From Mycolicibacterium monacense (lineage in GTDB: Bacteria; Actinomycetota; Actinomycetes; Mycobacteriales; Mycobacteriaceae), in NCBI RefSeq assembly GCF_010731575.1, contig NZ_AP022617.1, positions 2,418,001-2,482,000 of the forward strand: a stretch of DNA of 64,000 nt, in the 5' to 3' direction. Shown in pieces: positions 21,904 through 29,759 of this stretch. How positions within the stretch are numbered: the first letter of the stretch is position 1; each line of letters begins with the position of its first letter. The position numbers and the translations under genes were made by a program. The notes beneath the pieces were generated by a model, which had not been told where the DNA came from, did no database searches, and saw nothing but the letters and a program-made list of their open reading frames with translations.

Positions 21904-23511
21904 GTGACGCTGAGGACCAACCCCCTGGCATCGGCGCTGTCCGATTCGATGGCCGCCGCCGACACCGATCTGGTGCTGCTCGACCGTGAGAGCGGGGCGT
22001 GGCGGCGCCACCCGTGGTCAGAGGTGCTCGCCCGCTCGATGAACGTCGCCGAACGGATCGGCGACGCCGACGCGTCCGCGGTGGGTGTGATCGGGGAACC
22101 GAACGTCGAGTTCGTCGCCGCGATCGTCGGGTCCTTCCTGGCCGGGCGAGGCGTGTCCGTGCTACCCGGACCGGTCCGCGGCGCCGCCGCCGACCAGTGG
22201 GCGCACAACACCCTGGCCCGTTTCGCCGGTGCGGGAGTCAGCCACGTCCTGACACACGGCAGCCACCTGGGACACCTGCGCGTCGCCGACGGTTCCGCGG
22301 CGGTCCATGACGTGACGACATGGGCCGGACCGAACCGGTCGGCGCCTCTCGACGCGTCACTGCCCACCGGTGACGTCGCGATCCTGCAGGGCACCGCCGG
22401 TTCGACCGGAACGCCTCGCACGGTGCGACTGTCACCCGATGCCGTACTCGCGAACCTCACCGGCCTCAGCGCCCGCATCGGTCTCGAGCGGGGCCACGAC
22501 GTCGGGTGTTCGTGGCTGCCGCTCTACCACGACATGGGGTTGAGCTTCCTGCTGACCGGGGCGCTCGCCGGAGTCGAGACATGGCAGGCCCCCACATCGG
22601 CATTCCAGGCGTCACCCTTCCGGTGGTTGAACTGGCTCAGCGACAGCCGCGCGACCATCACCGCGGCGCCGAACATGGCGTTCGGGATGATCGGCAAGTA
22701 CGCCCGCCGTGTCACCGACGTCGATCTCTCGAACGTCCGGTTCGCGCTCAACGGCGGCGAGCCGGTCGACTGCGAACTCACCGCGCTGTTCGCCACCGCG
22801 ATGAGCCGATTCGGATTCTCCGCGGGCGCCCTGGCACCGTCGTACGGACTGGCGGAGTCGACCTGTGCGGTCACGGTTCCGGAGCCCGGGGACGGTTTGC
22901 GCACCGACGAGGTGGCGGTCGGCACGGACGACGGGGTGTCGCTGCGCCGACACGCGGTCCTGGGTCATGCCATTCCCGGTATGCAGGTGCGCATCTCACC
23001 GCGCGAGGGCGACGCCGACGTGTCCGGGCGCGAGGTCGGCGAGGTCGAGATCCGCGGCTCCTCGATGATGTCGGGTTACGTCGGCGGCGCATCGCTGGAT
23101 GCGCAGACCTGGTTCGCCACCGGCGATCTCGGTTATCTCGTCGACGGTGCGCTGGTGGTGTGCGGCCGCGCCAAGGAACTGATCACGGTGGCCGGGCGCA
23201 ACATCTTCCCCGCCGAGATCGAACGGGTGGCCGCCCAGGTGCCGGGGGTACGGGAGGGAGCCGTCGTCGCGGTGGGCACCGGGGAAGGGTCGATCCGGCC
23301 GGGCCTGGTCATCGCGGCGGAGTTCCGTGGTCGCGACGAGGCCGGTGCGCGAAGCGAATTGGTGCAACAGGTGGCGTCGCAATGCGGTGTGGTGCCCTCG
23401 GACGTGGTCTTCGTCAGACCGGGTTCGCTGCCACGCACGTCGTCGGGCAAGCTGCGCCGCCTCGCGGTCAAGCACAGTCTGGAAGCCGGCACGGAACCGC
23501 AGCCCCGCTGA
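21904..23511 (+). CDS. mbtM: MbtM (FadD33), long-chain acyl-AMP/ACP ligase for mycobactin
   Basis: 535 residues, ANL adenylating superfamily. It activates the fatty acid destined for the mycobactin lysine. P-loop-like [59 protein letters not shown], and the catalytic Lys in [14 protein letters not shown] are all present. Near-full-length identity to M. tuberculosis FadD33 is recognised by eye. The GTG at 21904 aligns best with family starts. The usual partners mbtL, mbtN and mbtK are not adjacent: neighbours are a stress gene and the gas vesicle cluster. Confidence 0.9.
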   Translation: MTLRTNPLASALSDSMAAADTDLVLLDRESGAWRRHPWSEVLARSMNVAERIGDADASAVGVIGEPNVEFVAAIVGSFLAGRGVSVLPGPVRGAAADQWAHNTLARFAGAGVSHVLTHGSHLGHLRVADGSAAVHDVTTWAGPNRSAPLDASLPTGDVAILQGTAGSTGTPRTVRLSPDAVLANLTGLSARIGLERGHDVGCSWLPLYHDMGLSFLLTGALAGVETWQAPTSAFQASPFRWLNWLSDSRATITAAPNMAFGMIGKYARRVTDVDLSNVRFALNGGEPVDCELTALFATAMSRFGFSAGALAPSYGLAESTCAVTVPEPGDGLRTDEVAVGTDDGVSLRRHAVLGHAIPGMQVRISPREGDADVSGREVGEVEIRGSSMMSGYVGGASLDAQTWFATGDLGYLVDGALVVCGRAKELITVAGRNIFPAEIERVAAQVPGVREGAVVAVGTGEGSIRPGLVIAAEFRGRDEAGARSELVQQVASQCGVVPSDVVFVRPGSLPRTSSGKLRRLAVKHSLEAGTEPQPR

Positions 23512-23515
23512 CGCG

Positions 23516-23806
23516 TCACTCGCGCGGCAACAGCGGCCCCAGCGGTCCGAGGTCGATGTTGAGGTCCTCGGGTTCGAGACCGAAATGCTCCCGCAACTCC
23601 TCCATCTTCTCCTCGAGCAACATCAGTGTGGTCCCGATCCGCTCGATCTGCTCGTCGGTCAGGTCGCCGCTGTCGACCCGGCGGATGGCCTGGCGTTCCA
23701 TCAACTGGCGCAACAACTCGACCAGCGTCAGCACCAGGCTCACCAGACCGCGCTCGACGCTCTCCGGATCCGAGTTGATCCGCTGCCGCGGCGTGGGGCC
23801 GGTCAC
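23516..23806 (-). CDS. gvpK: Gas vesicle protein GvpK
   Basis: 96 residues, mostly helical. The GvpK signature ERGLVSLVLTLVELLRQLMERQAIRRVDSGDL is followed by LTDEQIERIGTTLMLLEEKMEEL. An assembly factor essential for vesicle formation in other bacteria. The GTG overlaps the gvpS stop (GTGA). Last gene of the cluster; convergent with mbtM at a 4-bp spacing. Confidence 0.93.
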   Translation of the reverse strand: MTGPTPRQRINSDPESVERGLVSLVLTLVELLRQLMERQAIRRVDSGDLTDEQIERIGTTLMLLEEKMEELREHFGLEPEDLNIDLGPLGPLLPRE

Positions 23807-23997
23807 TCGAGGTCCTCGGGTCCCAGCAGCGTGCCCACCGACGAGATCAACGTCCGTAGCGAGATGACGACCATGTCGACGTCGGCGATCGACAGGGTGA
23901 TGTCACCGCTGATCACCACGCCTCCCGCGAGCACCCGGTCGAGGAGGTCGACCAGCGCGATCTCGCGGTTGTTGTCGGCGGGCAGAACCTCACTCAT
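23803..23997 (-). CDS. gvpS: GvpA-family protein (GvpS/GvpM type)
   Basis: 64 residues, the shortest of three GvpA-fold proteins here. The conserved GvpA core is VDLLDRVLAGGVVISGDITLSIADVDMVVISLRTLISSV. It probably nucleates or caps the vesicle shell. The ATG used overlaps gvpL by 8 bp; an ATG five codons earlier (24012) is possible. Position before gvpK fits GvpS of streptomycete clusters. Confidence 0.85.
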   Translation of the reverse strand: MSEVLPADNNREIALVDLLDRVLAGGVVISGDITLSIADVDMVVISLRTLISSVGTLLGPEDLE

Positions 23998-24781
23998 CGG
24001 CGGACACCACATCCCCGGTGAACGAGTAGGGCGGCCACGGCCCGGTGATCTCCAATTCGATTCCGTCGGAGTCGCTCTGGAGAGACGTCACGATGCTGCG
24101 GAACTCGTCGACCCGGTCGACATCCACCAGATAGGTGCCGTTGAGCACGGTCCAGCCGGACCGGCCCGAGAGACTGTTGTCGGCCACCGGTTTGCGCTTA
24201 CCGTCGGTCGCGCCCGCGAGTAGAGCCCGGTGGAACCGCTCCGCTGCGGCGGCCGCGATCCCGTGCGCCCGTTCCTGGCTGTGGAGCTGGCGTTTGCGCC
24301 GGAGCAGGTAGGCCGCACCCGATCCGCGACCGCCCGGTTCCTGAACCGGATCATCCTCGGCAACAAGTGCTTTCGGGTCGGCGTAGGCTTTGACGCCGAG
24401 CTCCACCCGGCCGGTGACCCGGTCCAGCGCGGCGCGGAATACGGTTCGTCCGTTCTCGAGCATCCGCCGCACCCGTTCGTCGGTCAGGTAGACGGTGGTC
24501 ATCCGCACCGGGATGACCGGCTCGGAGCGCGCGAGCGTGGAGACGACGGCGTCGTGCGCACGCGCCTTGACACCCAGCCAGTCCAGGTTCTCGAGGTTGC
24601 GCCGCAACGCCTCCTCGCCGAACTCGTCGAGTCCGACGGTGCCGACCGCCGCGGCGAGCCCCGCGCCGCTGATCACGCGAACCGGTTCGCCGGCGACCCC
24701 CACCAGGCCGGCGACGCGCTCGTCCCCCGAGTCATCGGGGAAGATCGCATACGCCCAGACACCGGTCCCGTCAGTCGACAT
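23990..24781 (-). CDS. gvpL: Gas vesicle protein GvpL (GvpF/L family)
   Basis: 263 residues. N-terminal VWAYAIFPDD and C-terminal LNGTYLVDVDRVDEFRSIV with GPWPPYSF are the two halves of the GvpF/GvpL fold; a helical middle segment holds VIPVRMTTVYLTDERVRRML. GvpF/L proteins line the inside during assembly and bind GvpA. Start at the ATG giving MSTDGTG, 11 bp inside gvpJ; a longer upstream frame has no support. Confidence 0.9.
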   Translation of the reverse strand: MSTDGTGVWAYAIFPDDSGDERVAGLVGVAGEPVRVISGAGLAAAVGTVGLDEFGEEALRRNLENLDWLGVKARAHDAVVSTLARSEPVIPVRMTTVYLTDERVRRMLENGRTVFRAALDRVTGRVELGVKAYADPKALVAEDDPVQEPGGRGSGAAYLLRRKRQLHSQERAHGIAAAAAERFHRALLAGATDGKRKPVADNSLSGRSGWTVLNGTYLVDVDRVDEFRSIVTSLQSDSDGIELEITGPWPPYSFTGDVVSADE

Positions 24782-25151
24782 CCTCGGGCTCCACGTAGTC
24801 CACTTCGACCGCCGCACGGCGGCCGTTGCCCATCTCGAGTTGTGCTATCCGGGACCGCAGTTCGTCGTTCTCCAACTGCAGCGCAGACTTGTTGCCCGTC
24901 AGCCACGGGTCGTGGGTCCACCAGTCGATGCCCACTTCCCTTGCGGTGTCCAGTGATGCGATGACCAGGCGCAGCTTGATGGTGAGCAGTTCGATGTCGA
25001 GCAGGTTCACCCGGATGTCGCCCGCGATGACGATCCCCTTGTCGAGCACCCGCTCCAGGATGTCGCCGAGGTTGGTGCCCTGTGGGCTGCTCAGAGGCGA
25101 ACCGGAGCTCCGCGGCACCGGGGAGTAACTGTCGTCGCCGGCAAGCGTCAC
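24771..25151 (-). CDS. gvpJ: GvpA-family protein GvpJ with coiled C-terminus
   Basis: 126 residues. A GvpA domain (LGDILERVLDKGIVIAGDIRVNLLDIELLTIKLRLVIASLDTA, about 28-70) is followed by a Trp-rich linker (GIDWWTHDPWLTGN) and a short heptad-like helix (LQLENDELRSRIAQLE). The Trp-rich linker is typical of GvpJ rather than GvpA. The GTG overlaps the gvpO stop (GTGA). Minor shell or tip protein. Confidence 0.87.
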   Translation of the reverse strand: MTLAGDDSYSPVPRSSGSPLSSPQGTNLGDILERVLDKGIVIAGDIRVNLLDIELLTIKLRLVIASLDTAREVGIDWWTHDPWLTGNKSALQLENDELRSRIAQLEMGNGRRAAVEVDYVEPEDVD

Positions 25152-25492
25152 TCGAGACCACCCCCGTTCCCGTTACCGGTGCGTCCGCGCCCGTACCGGC
25201 GGGTCCGGCGGTACGTGAGCAGCTCGCCGTCGGCGTCGAGTTCCACTTCGTACAGCGCGAGGATGTCCGACGAGGACGGTATCCGGTGGTCTTCCACCAC
25301 CTCGACCTCGATCACCCACCCACCCTCCTGCGTCGGCGCCACCGAGGTCATCTGGACCTCCTCGCGTCCGAGCAGATCGGTGATCTGCTCGCGGGCGAGA
25401 TCGATCGCCTCCCGCGCCGTCAGCGGCGGAGGGTCGGCACCGCCGTCGTCGGTCGGCCGGGCGCGTGTGCGTTCTGCCATGATGTCCGTCAC
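25148..25492 (-). CDS. gvpO: Gas vesicle protein GvpO
   Basis: 114 residues. The GvpO core is TAREAIDLAREQITDLLGRE followed by GGWVIEVEVVEDHRIPSSSDILALYEVELDADGELLTYRRTRRYGRG. In haloarchaea GvpO is required for vesicle formation and affects expression. The start is a GTG overlapping the gvpG stop; an ATG four codons in is also possible. Here it lies between gvpG and gvpJ, unlike the streptomycete order where it is first. Confidence 0.9.
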   Translation of the reverse strand: MTDIMAERTRARPTDDGGADPPPLTAREAIDLAREQITDLLGREEVQMTSVAPTQEGGWVIEVEVVEDHRIPSSSDILALYEVELDADGELLTYRRTRRYGRGRTGNGNGGGLE

Positions 25493-25746
25493 CCACTTTC
25501 AGGCGGTGTCGCCTCGGGAGTCTGCGGTTCCATCCGCTCCGCCAGGATCTCTCGCTGCGCCGCCTTCTCTTCCTCGGCGGAGATCTCACCGGAATCACGG
25601 GCCTCGGCGAGCGCCTCCAACTGCTCACGAGTCCTCGCCGGATCGTTCATCTCCTGCTCGACCTGCCGCTGGATCACCTCGGCCAACGAGATCACCCCGC
25701 GGACCGGAAGCAGCGGGGCGAGCAGGATGGCCGAGAACAGTCCCAT
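25489..25746 (-). CDS. gvpG: Gas vesicle protein GvpG
   Basis: 85 residues. LLAPLLPVRGVISLAEVIQRQVEQEM is the GvpG hallmark, followed by a Glu-rich helix (EARDSGEISAEEEKAAQREIL). An accessory assembly protein that interacts with GvpF/L. Starts 3 bp after the gvpF stop. Confidence 0.9.
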   Translation of the reverse strand: MGLFSAILLAPLLPVRGVISLAEVIQRQVEQEMNDPARTREQLEALAEARDSGEISAEEEKAAQREILAERMEPQTPEATPPESG

Positions 25747-25749
25747 CAG

Positions 25750-26544
25750 TCAGCCCTCGGGATTCGAAGTCACGACGAAGTCGTATGCGGCCATCGGGCC
25801 GAGCAGTCGCAGATCGACCCGTCCCGCAGCGTTCTCGGCGAGCTCGTCGACGACCGCTTCGACGTCGGCCTGCGCCTTCACCTCGACGAGCGCCGCGACG
25901 TTGACGGCATCCCACTCGTGGGTCGGTTCGCGGACGTTGACCGCCTGCGCGACGGTGTTGAGCGCGTCGACGGCCGTGTTCGTGTCGGCCTGCCGTTTGG
26001 CTTCGATGGTGTTCGCGATCAACTCCCCCAGCGCCATCCGCGAATCACGGGATGCGTCTTCGGGTTTGCTCTGGATGTCGTCACGCAGCGCGCGGGCCTG
26101 CTCGCTCTCCTCGAGGAGATCCCGCAGGAACGTCTGCTGGTCGTATCGGCCCTTCACGACGTACTGGGCGTGCCCCTCGAGTTTCTCCAGTGTCTCGCGG
26201 AACTCGTCGTGGTGTTCGCGAAGAAGCTCTTCGGCCACCGATTCCGCGTCCGTCATCACCGCACCGAAGCGCAGCGGCAGCACCGGCGCGACGGCCGCCG
26301 CACCGTCCAACAGGTGAGCATGCGCCTGCAGATCGTCCGGGGTGCCGAGCGGATGATCGGTGGCTATCCGACTCACCAGCGCGGCGATGTCCCCCTCTTT
26401 GACGATCTCGACCTCCGAGGGCGGATCCCCGACACCGACGGCGTCTTCCTCGACGGCGACGTCGGCGGGCACGATTCCGTACACGTAGACGGCGCGTCCC
26501 GCGTCTCGGCCCTCGGCGCGTTCGACTTGGTCGGCGGCCGTCAC
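25750..26544 (-). CDS. gvpF: Gas vesicle protein GvpF (GvpF/L family)
   Basis: 264 residues. N-terminal [11 protein letters not shown] with [16 protein letters not shown], mid-chain [15 protein letters not shown], and C-terminal VNVAALVEV...[12 protein letters not shown]. Binds GvpA during shell assembly. The GTG giving VTAADQVER overlaps the gvpA stop (GTGA); a 200-residue upstream extension of this frame is antisense-like and rejected. Directly behind gvpA as in most clusters. Confidence 0.9.
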   Translation of the reverse strand: MTAADQVERAEGRDAGRAVYVYGIVPADVAVEEDAVGVGDPPSEVEIVKEGDIAALVSRIATDHPLGTPDDLQAHAHLLDGAAAVAPVLPLRFGAVMTDAESVAEELLREHHDEFRETLEKLEGHAQYVVKGRYDQQTFLRDLLEESEQARALRDDIQSKPEDASRDSRMALGELIANTIEAKRQADTNTAVDALNTVAQAVNVREPTHEWDAVNVAALVEVKAQADVEAVVDELAENAAGRVDLRLLGPMAAYDFVVTSNPEG

Positions 26545-26960
26545 CTGTCGGCCCTCCGGCTGCGCACCCGCGTCGCCTTCCTCGGCTCGGGTTCGTCCGA
26601 TGTGAGCATGTCGCCCAGCTTCTCGCCCGCGGCTTCGAGGACGCCGGTCGTCTTGCCCTTCGCCACACCGCTGGTGGCACTCTCGGCCACGTCGCCGACC
26701 AGGCCCCCGAGGTCCGACTTCGGATCCTCGTTCACGATGTCCAGCCGGTTCACCGCGTCGGCGTAACGCAGATAGGTGTCGACGCTGGCCACCACCACGC
26801 GTGCGTCGACGGTCAGGATCTCGATTCCCACCACGGAGACCCGGACGTAGGCGTCGAGCACCAGGCCCTTGTCGAGGATGGTGTCGACGACGTCGGCCAG
26901 CCCGTTGGAGTCGGAACCTCCGCCGCCGGCGGTGCCCGCGGGTTGGATCGCGGTGCTCAT
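26541..26960 (-). CDS. gvpA: Gas vesicle structural protein GvpA (with C-terminal extension)
   Basis: 139 residues. The GvpA shell core (about 20-70) reads [21 protein letters not shown] followed by [32 protein letters not shown]. This matches classical GvpA better than the two paralogues here. After the core comes a polar tail of about 65 residues ending in a basic segment ([12 protein letters not shown]), while classical GvpA is about 70-75 residues. Whether it forms the cylinder wall by itself is uncertain. Overlaps neighbours on both sides. Confidence 0.87.
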   Translation of the reverse strand: MSTAIQPAGTAGGGGSDSNGLADVVDTILDKGLVLDAYVRVSVVGIEILTVDARVVVASVDTYLRYADAVNRLDIVNEDPKSDLGGLVGDVAESATSGVAKGKTTGVLEAAGEKLGDMLTSDEPEPRKATRVRSRRADR

Positions 26961-27976
26961 GCTCGGGTCTTCCGGGTCTTCGCGGCGCGGCGCACCGGCG
27001 AAGCGGCGCGGTCGCCGCCGCGGGTGCGGGCGGTGGCTCGCCGGCGCTGCTTGGGCGGTGCGGCCTCGTCGTCGGAGTCCGGTCCGGTATCGGAGTCGGA
27101 GTCGGCCGGCTCGTCGGCACCCGGGTCGGGCTCTCCGTCCTCGACAACCTCGCCATCGCGGATCTCGCCCGGCCAGCCCTGGACGTCGTCGGGGTTCAGC
27201 ATGGCGTGCGCCATGACCTCACGCTGGAAATGCTTGAGTTCCAGACGCACTCGGCGTCCCTGCGCTCGCCAGAGGTTGCCCGTGCGTTCGAACAGGCCCT
27301 TCGGATGGTATTCGAGGACCACGATGACCCTGGTGAGGTTCGGCGCCAGCTCGTGGAATGTGATCGCACCGTCGACGTATCCCTTGTCGCCCTTCGAGCG
27401 CCACACGATCCGTTCGTTGGGCACCTGCTCGGTGATGGTCGACTCCCAGCTGCGGTGCGAGAGGAAGATCTGCGCCTTCCACACCAGCTTCTCGTCCGAG
27501 ACCTGCTCGACCTGCTCGACCTTCTTCATGTACTTCGGGAAGTCGGCGAACTGCGTCCACTGCCGGTACGCAAGGTCCACCGGCACACCCACGTCGATCT
27601 GCTCGACGATGTTGGTGACCTTGATCTTGTCGCCGCCGCCGCCCTTACCTGTCAGGGCGCCGGTCACGCCCTTCAGCGCATCCTTGGCCTTCTCCTTCGC
27701 CCCCGCCAGACCGCCGGCCAACGCCGCCTTCACCGGTGATTCGCCGGACAGGAGCTTCTCGCTGCCCGTGGCGGCCGCCAACAGTCCCCCGTTGCCCCCG
27801 CCACTCTGGGCGTAGTCGGTGAGCCGTTGGGTGGTGCCGCCCACGCGATCCGTGACCTTGTTCACCGCGCGGTCTGTGAATGTTCCTGCGAGTTGTTGTA
27901 GAGACGTTCGCAGTTGACCCGAGGGTGCGTTCTTCGCGCTGGTCGCGCTTGTGGTGTTCTGTGTCACCGGTCTCAC
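26957..27976 (-). CDS. SRPBCC-domain gas vesicle accessory protein (GvpZ-like)
   Basis: 339 residues. An N-terminal helical region (about 1-115, rich in Ala/Gly/Lys) precedes a START/polyketide-cyclase domain (about 118-255: [55 protein letters not shown]). An acidic then basic low-complexity tail follows. A protein of this type is encoded in actinobacterial gas vesicle clusters (GvpZ). The fold binds hydrophobic ligands, so a role in handling shell subunits is plausible but unproven. ATGA overlap with the preceding gene. Confidence 0.75.
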   Translation of the reverse strand: MRPVTQNTTSATSAKNAPSGQLRTSLQQLAGTFTDRAVNKVTDRVGGTTQRLTDYAQSGGGNGGLLAAATGSEKLLSGESPVKAALAGGLAGAKEKAKDALKGVTGALTGKGGGGDKIKVTNIVEQIDVGVPVDLAYRQWTQFADFPKYMKKVEQVEQVSDEKLVWKAQIFLSHRSWESTITEQVPNERIVWRSKGDKGYVDGAITFHELAPNLTRVIVVLEYHPKGLFERTGNLWRAQGRRVRLELKHFQREVMAHAMLNPDDVQGWPGEIRDGEVVEDGEPDPGADEPADSDSDTGPDSDDEAAPPKQRRRATARTRGGDRAASPVRRAAKTRKTRA

Positions 27977-28752
27977 CGTCCTCGCCGAATAGGGGCCCGC
28001 TTGGTGGCCGAACGGCCGTGGCGGGCAGCGGAAGTCGCCGGCACGTCGTCAGCGGTCGCCCGTGACGAGCGACGCATCGCGGTCTTCGCCGCTGCGGGTT
28101 GCCGGGCTGCTCGCCGACGCCGTGGCGGCGGTTCCGGTTCCGGTTCCTCCTCGGGTTCCTCATCCAGGTCGGTGTCTTCGTCGGTCTCCTCATCGACGGC
28201 TTGATCCTCGTCGTCGTCCGACAGATCGTCGACGTCGTCCTCGGACTCCAGCAGATCCTGCTCGTCCTCGACCTCGTCGTCGTAGACGTCCTCGTCGACG
28301 GCCTCCTCGGGCGTGTGGCGGCGGCGCCCGAGTCGCCGCGCCGACCTGAGGCCCTTCCCCGTTCCCCGGACCGTGCCGCTGACTGTGCCGCCGACCGTGT
28401 CACCGACGTCACCGACCGTGCCTCCGACGTCGTCGAGCACCTCTTCCGTGTCAACCGCCGAGGTCACACCGCCGATGCGGTCATTGAGCGCGTTCACCTG
28501 ATTCGTCGCCGCCGCCAGCGCCGCGGCGCGCGCTGCGCCGAGAAGCTCACCGCGAAGCTGGTCACTCAGCTGGGTCACATCCGCCGATGCCCCCAGGGAT
28601 TTCAAGCCCTGCGCCACGAGTTCAGTGGGGCTGGCGGGGAACTTTCCTGTGATTCCTGCTGCGGCGAGCATGAGTGCAAGCCGCATCTTGCGCGTTCGCC
28701 CGAGGAAGTACCCCGCCCCGACTGCCAGCGCTACTTTTGATCCGTTGGCCAT
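27973..28752 (-). CDS. Membrane-anchored, highly charged gas vesicle cluster protein (GvpY-like)
   Basis: 259 residues, first gene of the cluster. One hydrophobic segment near the N-terminus (VALAVGAGYFLGRTRKMRLALMLAAAGI split by a basic turn), a helical Ala-rich region, and then about 60 residues dominated by Asp/Glu, followed by a Lys/Arg-rich tail. Start set at the ATG with CAGGAGGAGG upstream, not at an earlier GTG in frame. Streptomycete clusters carry a gvpY of unknown function here in the order; the equivalence is inferred. It could anchor assembly to the membrane. Confidence 0.6.
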   Translation of the reverse strand: MANGSKVALAVGAGYFLGRTRKMRLALMLAAAGITGKFPASPTELVAQGLKSLGASADVTQLSDQLRGELLGAARAAALAAATNQVNALNDRIGGVTSAVDTEEVLDDVGGTVGDVGDTVGGTVSGTVRGTGKGLRSARRLGRRRHTPEEAVDEDVYDDEVEDEQDLLESEDDVDDLSDDDEDQAVDEETDEDTDLDEEPEEEPEPEPPPRRRRAARQPAAAKTAMRRSSRATADDVPATSAARHGRSATKRAPIRRGR

Positions 28753-29759
28753 GATGCCCTCCTCCTGTATATGACGGGGTTCGGTCGCATCCGGCCGGAC
28801 CTGGATGGTTGTGTTGGCCACTTTCTGAAATAGAACCTACCCGGGAGAACTGCATCCGAATCGTGGAACTTAGATTGTTTTCGCTTACTTGAATATTTGC
28901 CTGATTACGTTCACGACGACGGTCCGCCGCGCGACCGGCCCCCCCCGCACACCGGCCAGGAGCGACGCCGCCGGAGCCGGACCAGATGCTTCCCACAGGT
29001 GTGCGCTCGCCAGCATTTACGCTGTTCAGGATTCCTCGCAGCGGTTTTCCCGCACCCATGGCCGCGCGACTGGCCCGCACAGCCGGCCTTCCCCGATCGT
29101 GCGCGGTATCACCTCCGACGCGAACCGGTACCGGACCGTTGATACATCCGCCAAATTCATAGTTTGCCAGACTATTCATCCCGCGCATTGTGCGCGAAAT
29201 AGAAATAATTCGATTTGCGGTGAATTCCATGATCTTGAACGGCAATTCATTCTTTGATCGAGTTTTGATGTTGATCGTCGCGTATGAGCACAGGAAGTCG
29301 TATTTACGGCGGTCCGTCACCGAATTCATCTCCTTGGCGCACCGAGCGAGTTAGCGATGAGGATTCACCTTTCGCGCCGGAATCACCCGCTCGGACACCC
29401 GGCTCGGCCGAGAGCCGACCGGTGGGCCGAACCCTGTTGACGGCGCTGTCATTTCGTGCCGCAGAGCCGATCTGCGTGCATCTCCGAATCGACCGCGCCA
29501 CCGCATAGCACGGCTGCCGAGTTCGCCGACCGTGGTGCGATGGACACTTTCCGATCAGCAGTGCTGTTGGCCGCCCACGAAGGCGGCGTCACATCGGGTG
29601 TGGCGTGAGTCACATTCCTTGCTCGATCCGTCGCCGGTCCGGACCGCCCTCTGCCCCGGCACCCCCGGCCGCGACTCCCCAGAGGGATTATTGCCGTCGC
29701 CGTAGATTCCCGCTGCAACGCGTGGAATGGACGTCTCGGCGGCCGTCTGAGTCGCCGGT
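28753..29759. other. 1-kb intergenic region between the gas vesicle cluster and the MMPL gene
   Basis: No credible gene is present. Two patches are clearly richer in A+T than the surroundings (about 28,857-28,910 and 29,140-29,290). The promoter of the gas vesicle cluster must lie in the right-hand part on the minus strand. A GGGTA motif upstream of the first gene resembles a SigF -10, but no GTTT at proper spacing was found. Open frames here have poor composition and no recognisable domain. No tRNA-like structure was noticed. Confidence 0.5.

Noticed and set aside
25750..27156. 468-residue version of GvpF
   Set aside because: The first 200 residues are gvpA read in another frame. The GTG overlapping the gvpA stop gives the normal GvpF length.
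28889..29257. 122-codon open frame in the region upstream of the gas vesicle cluster
   Set aside because: Composition unlike neighbouring genes, no ribosome site and no recognisable family; treated as noncoding.
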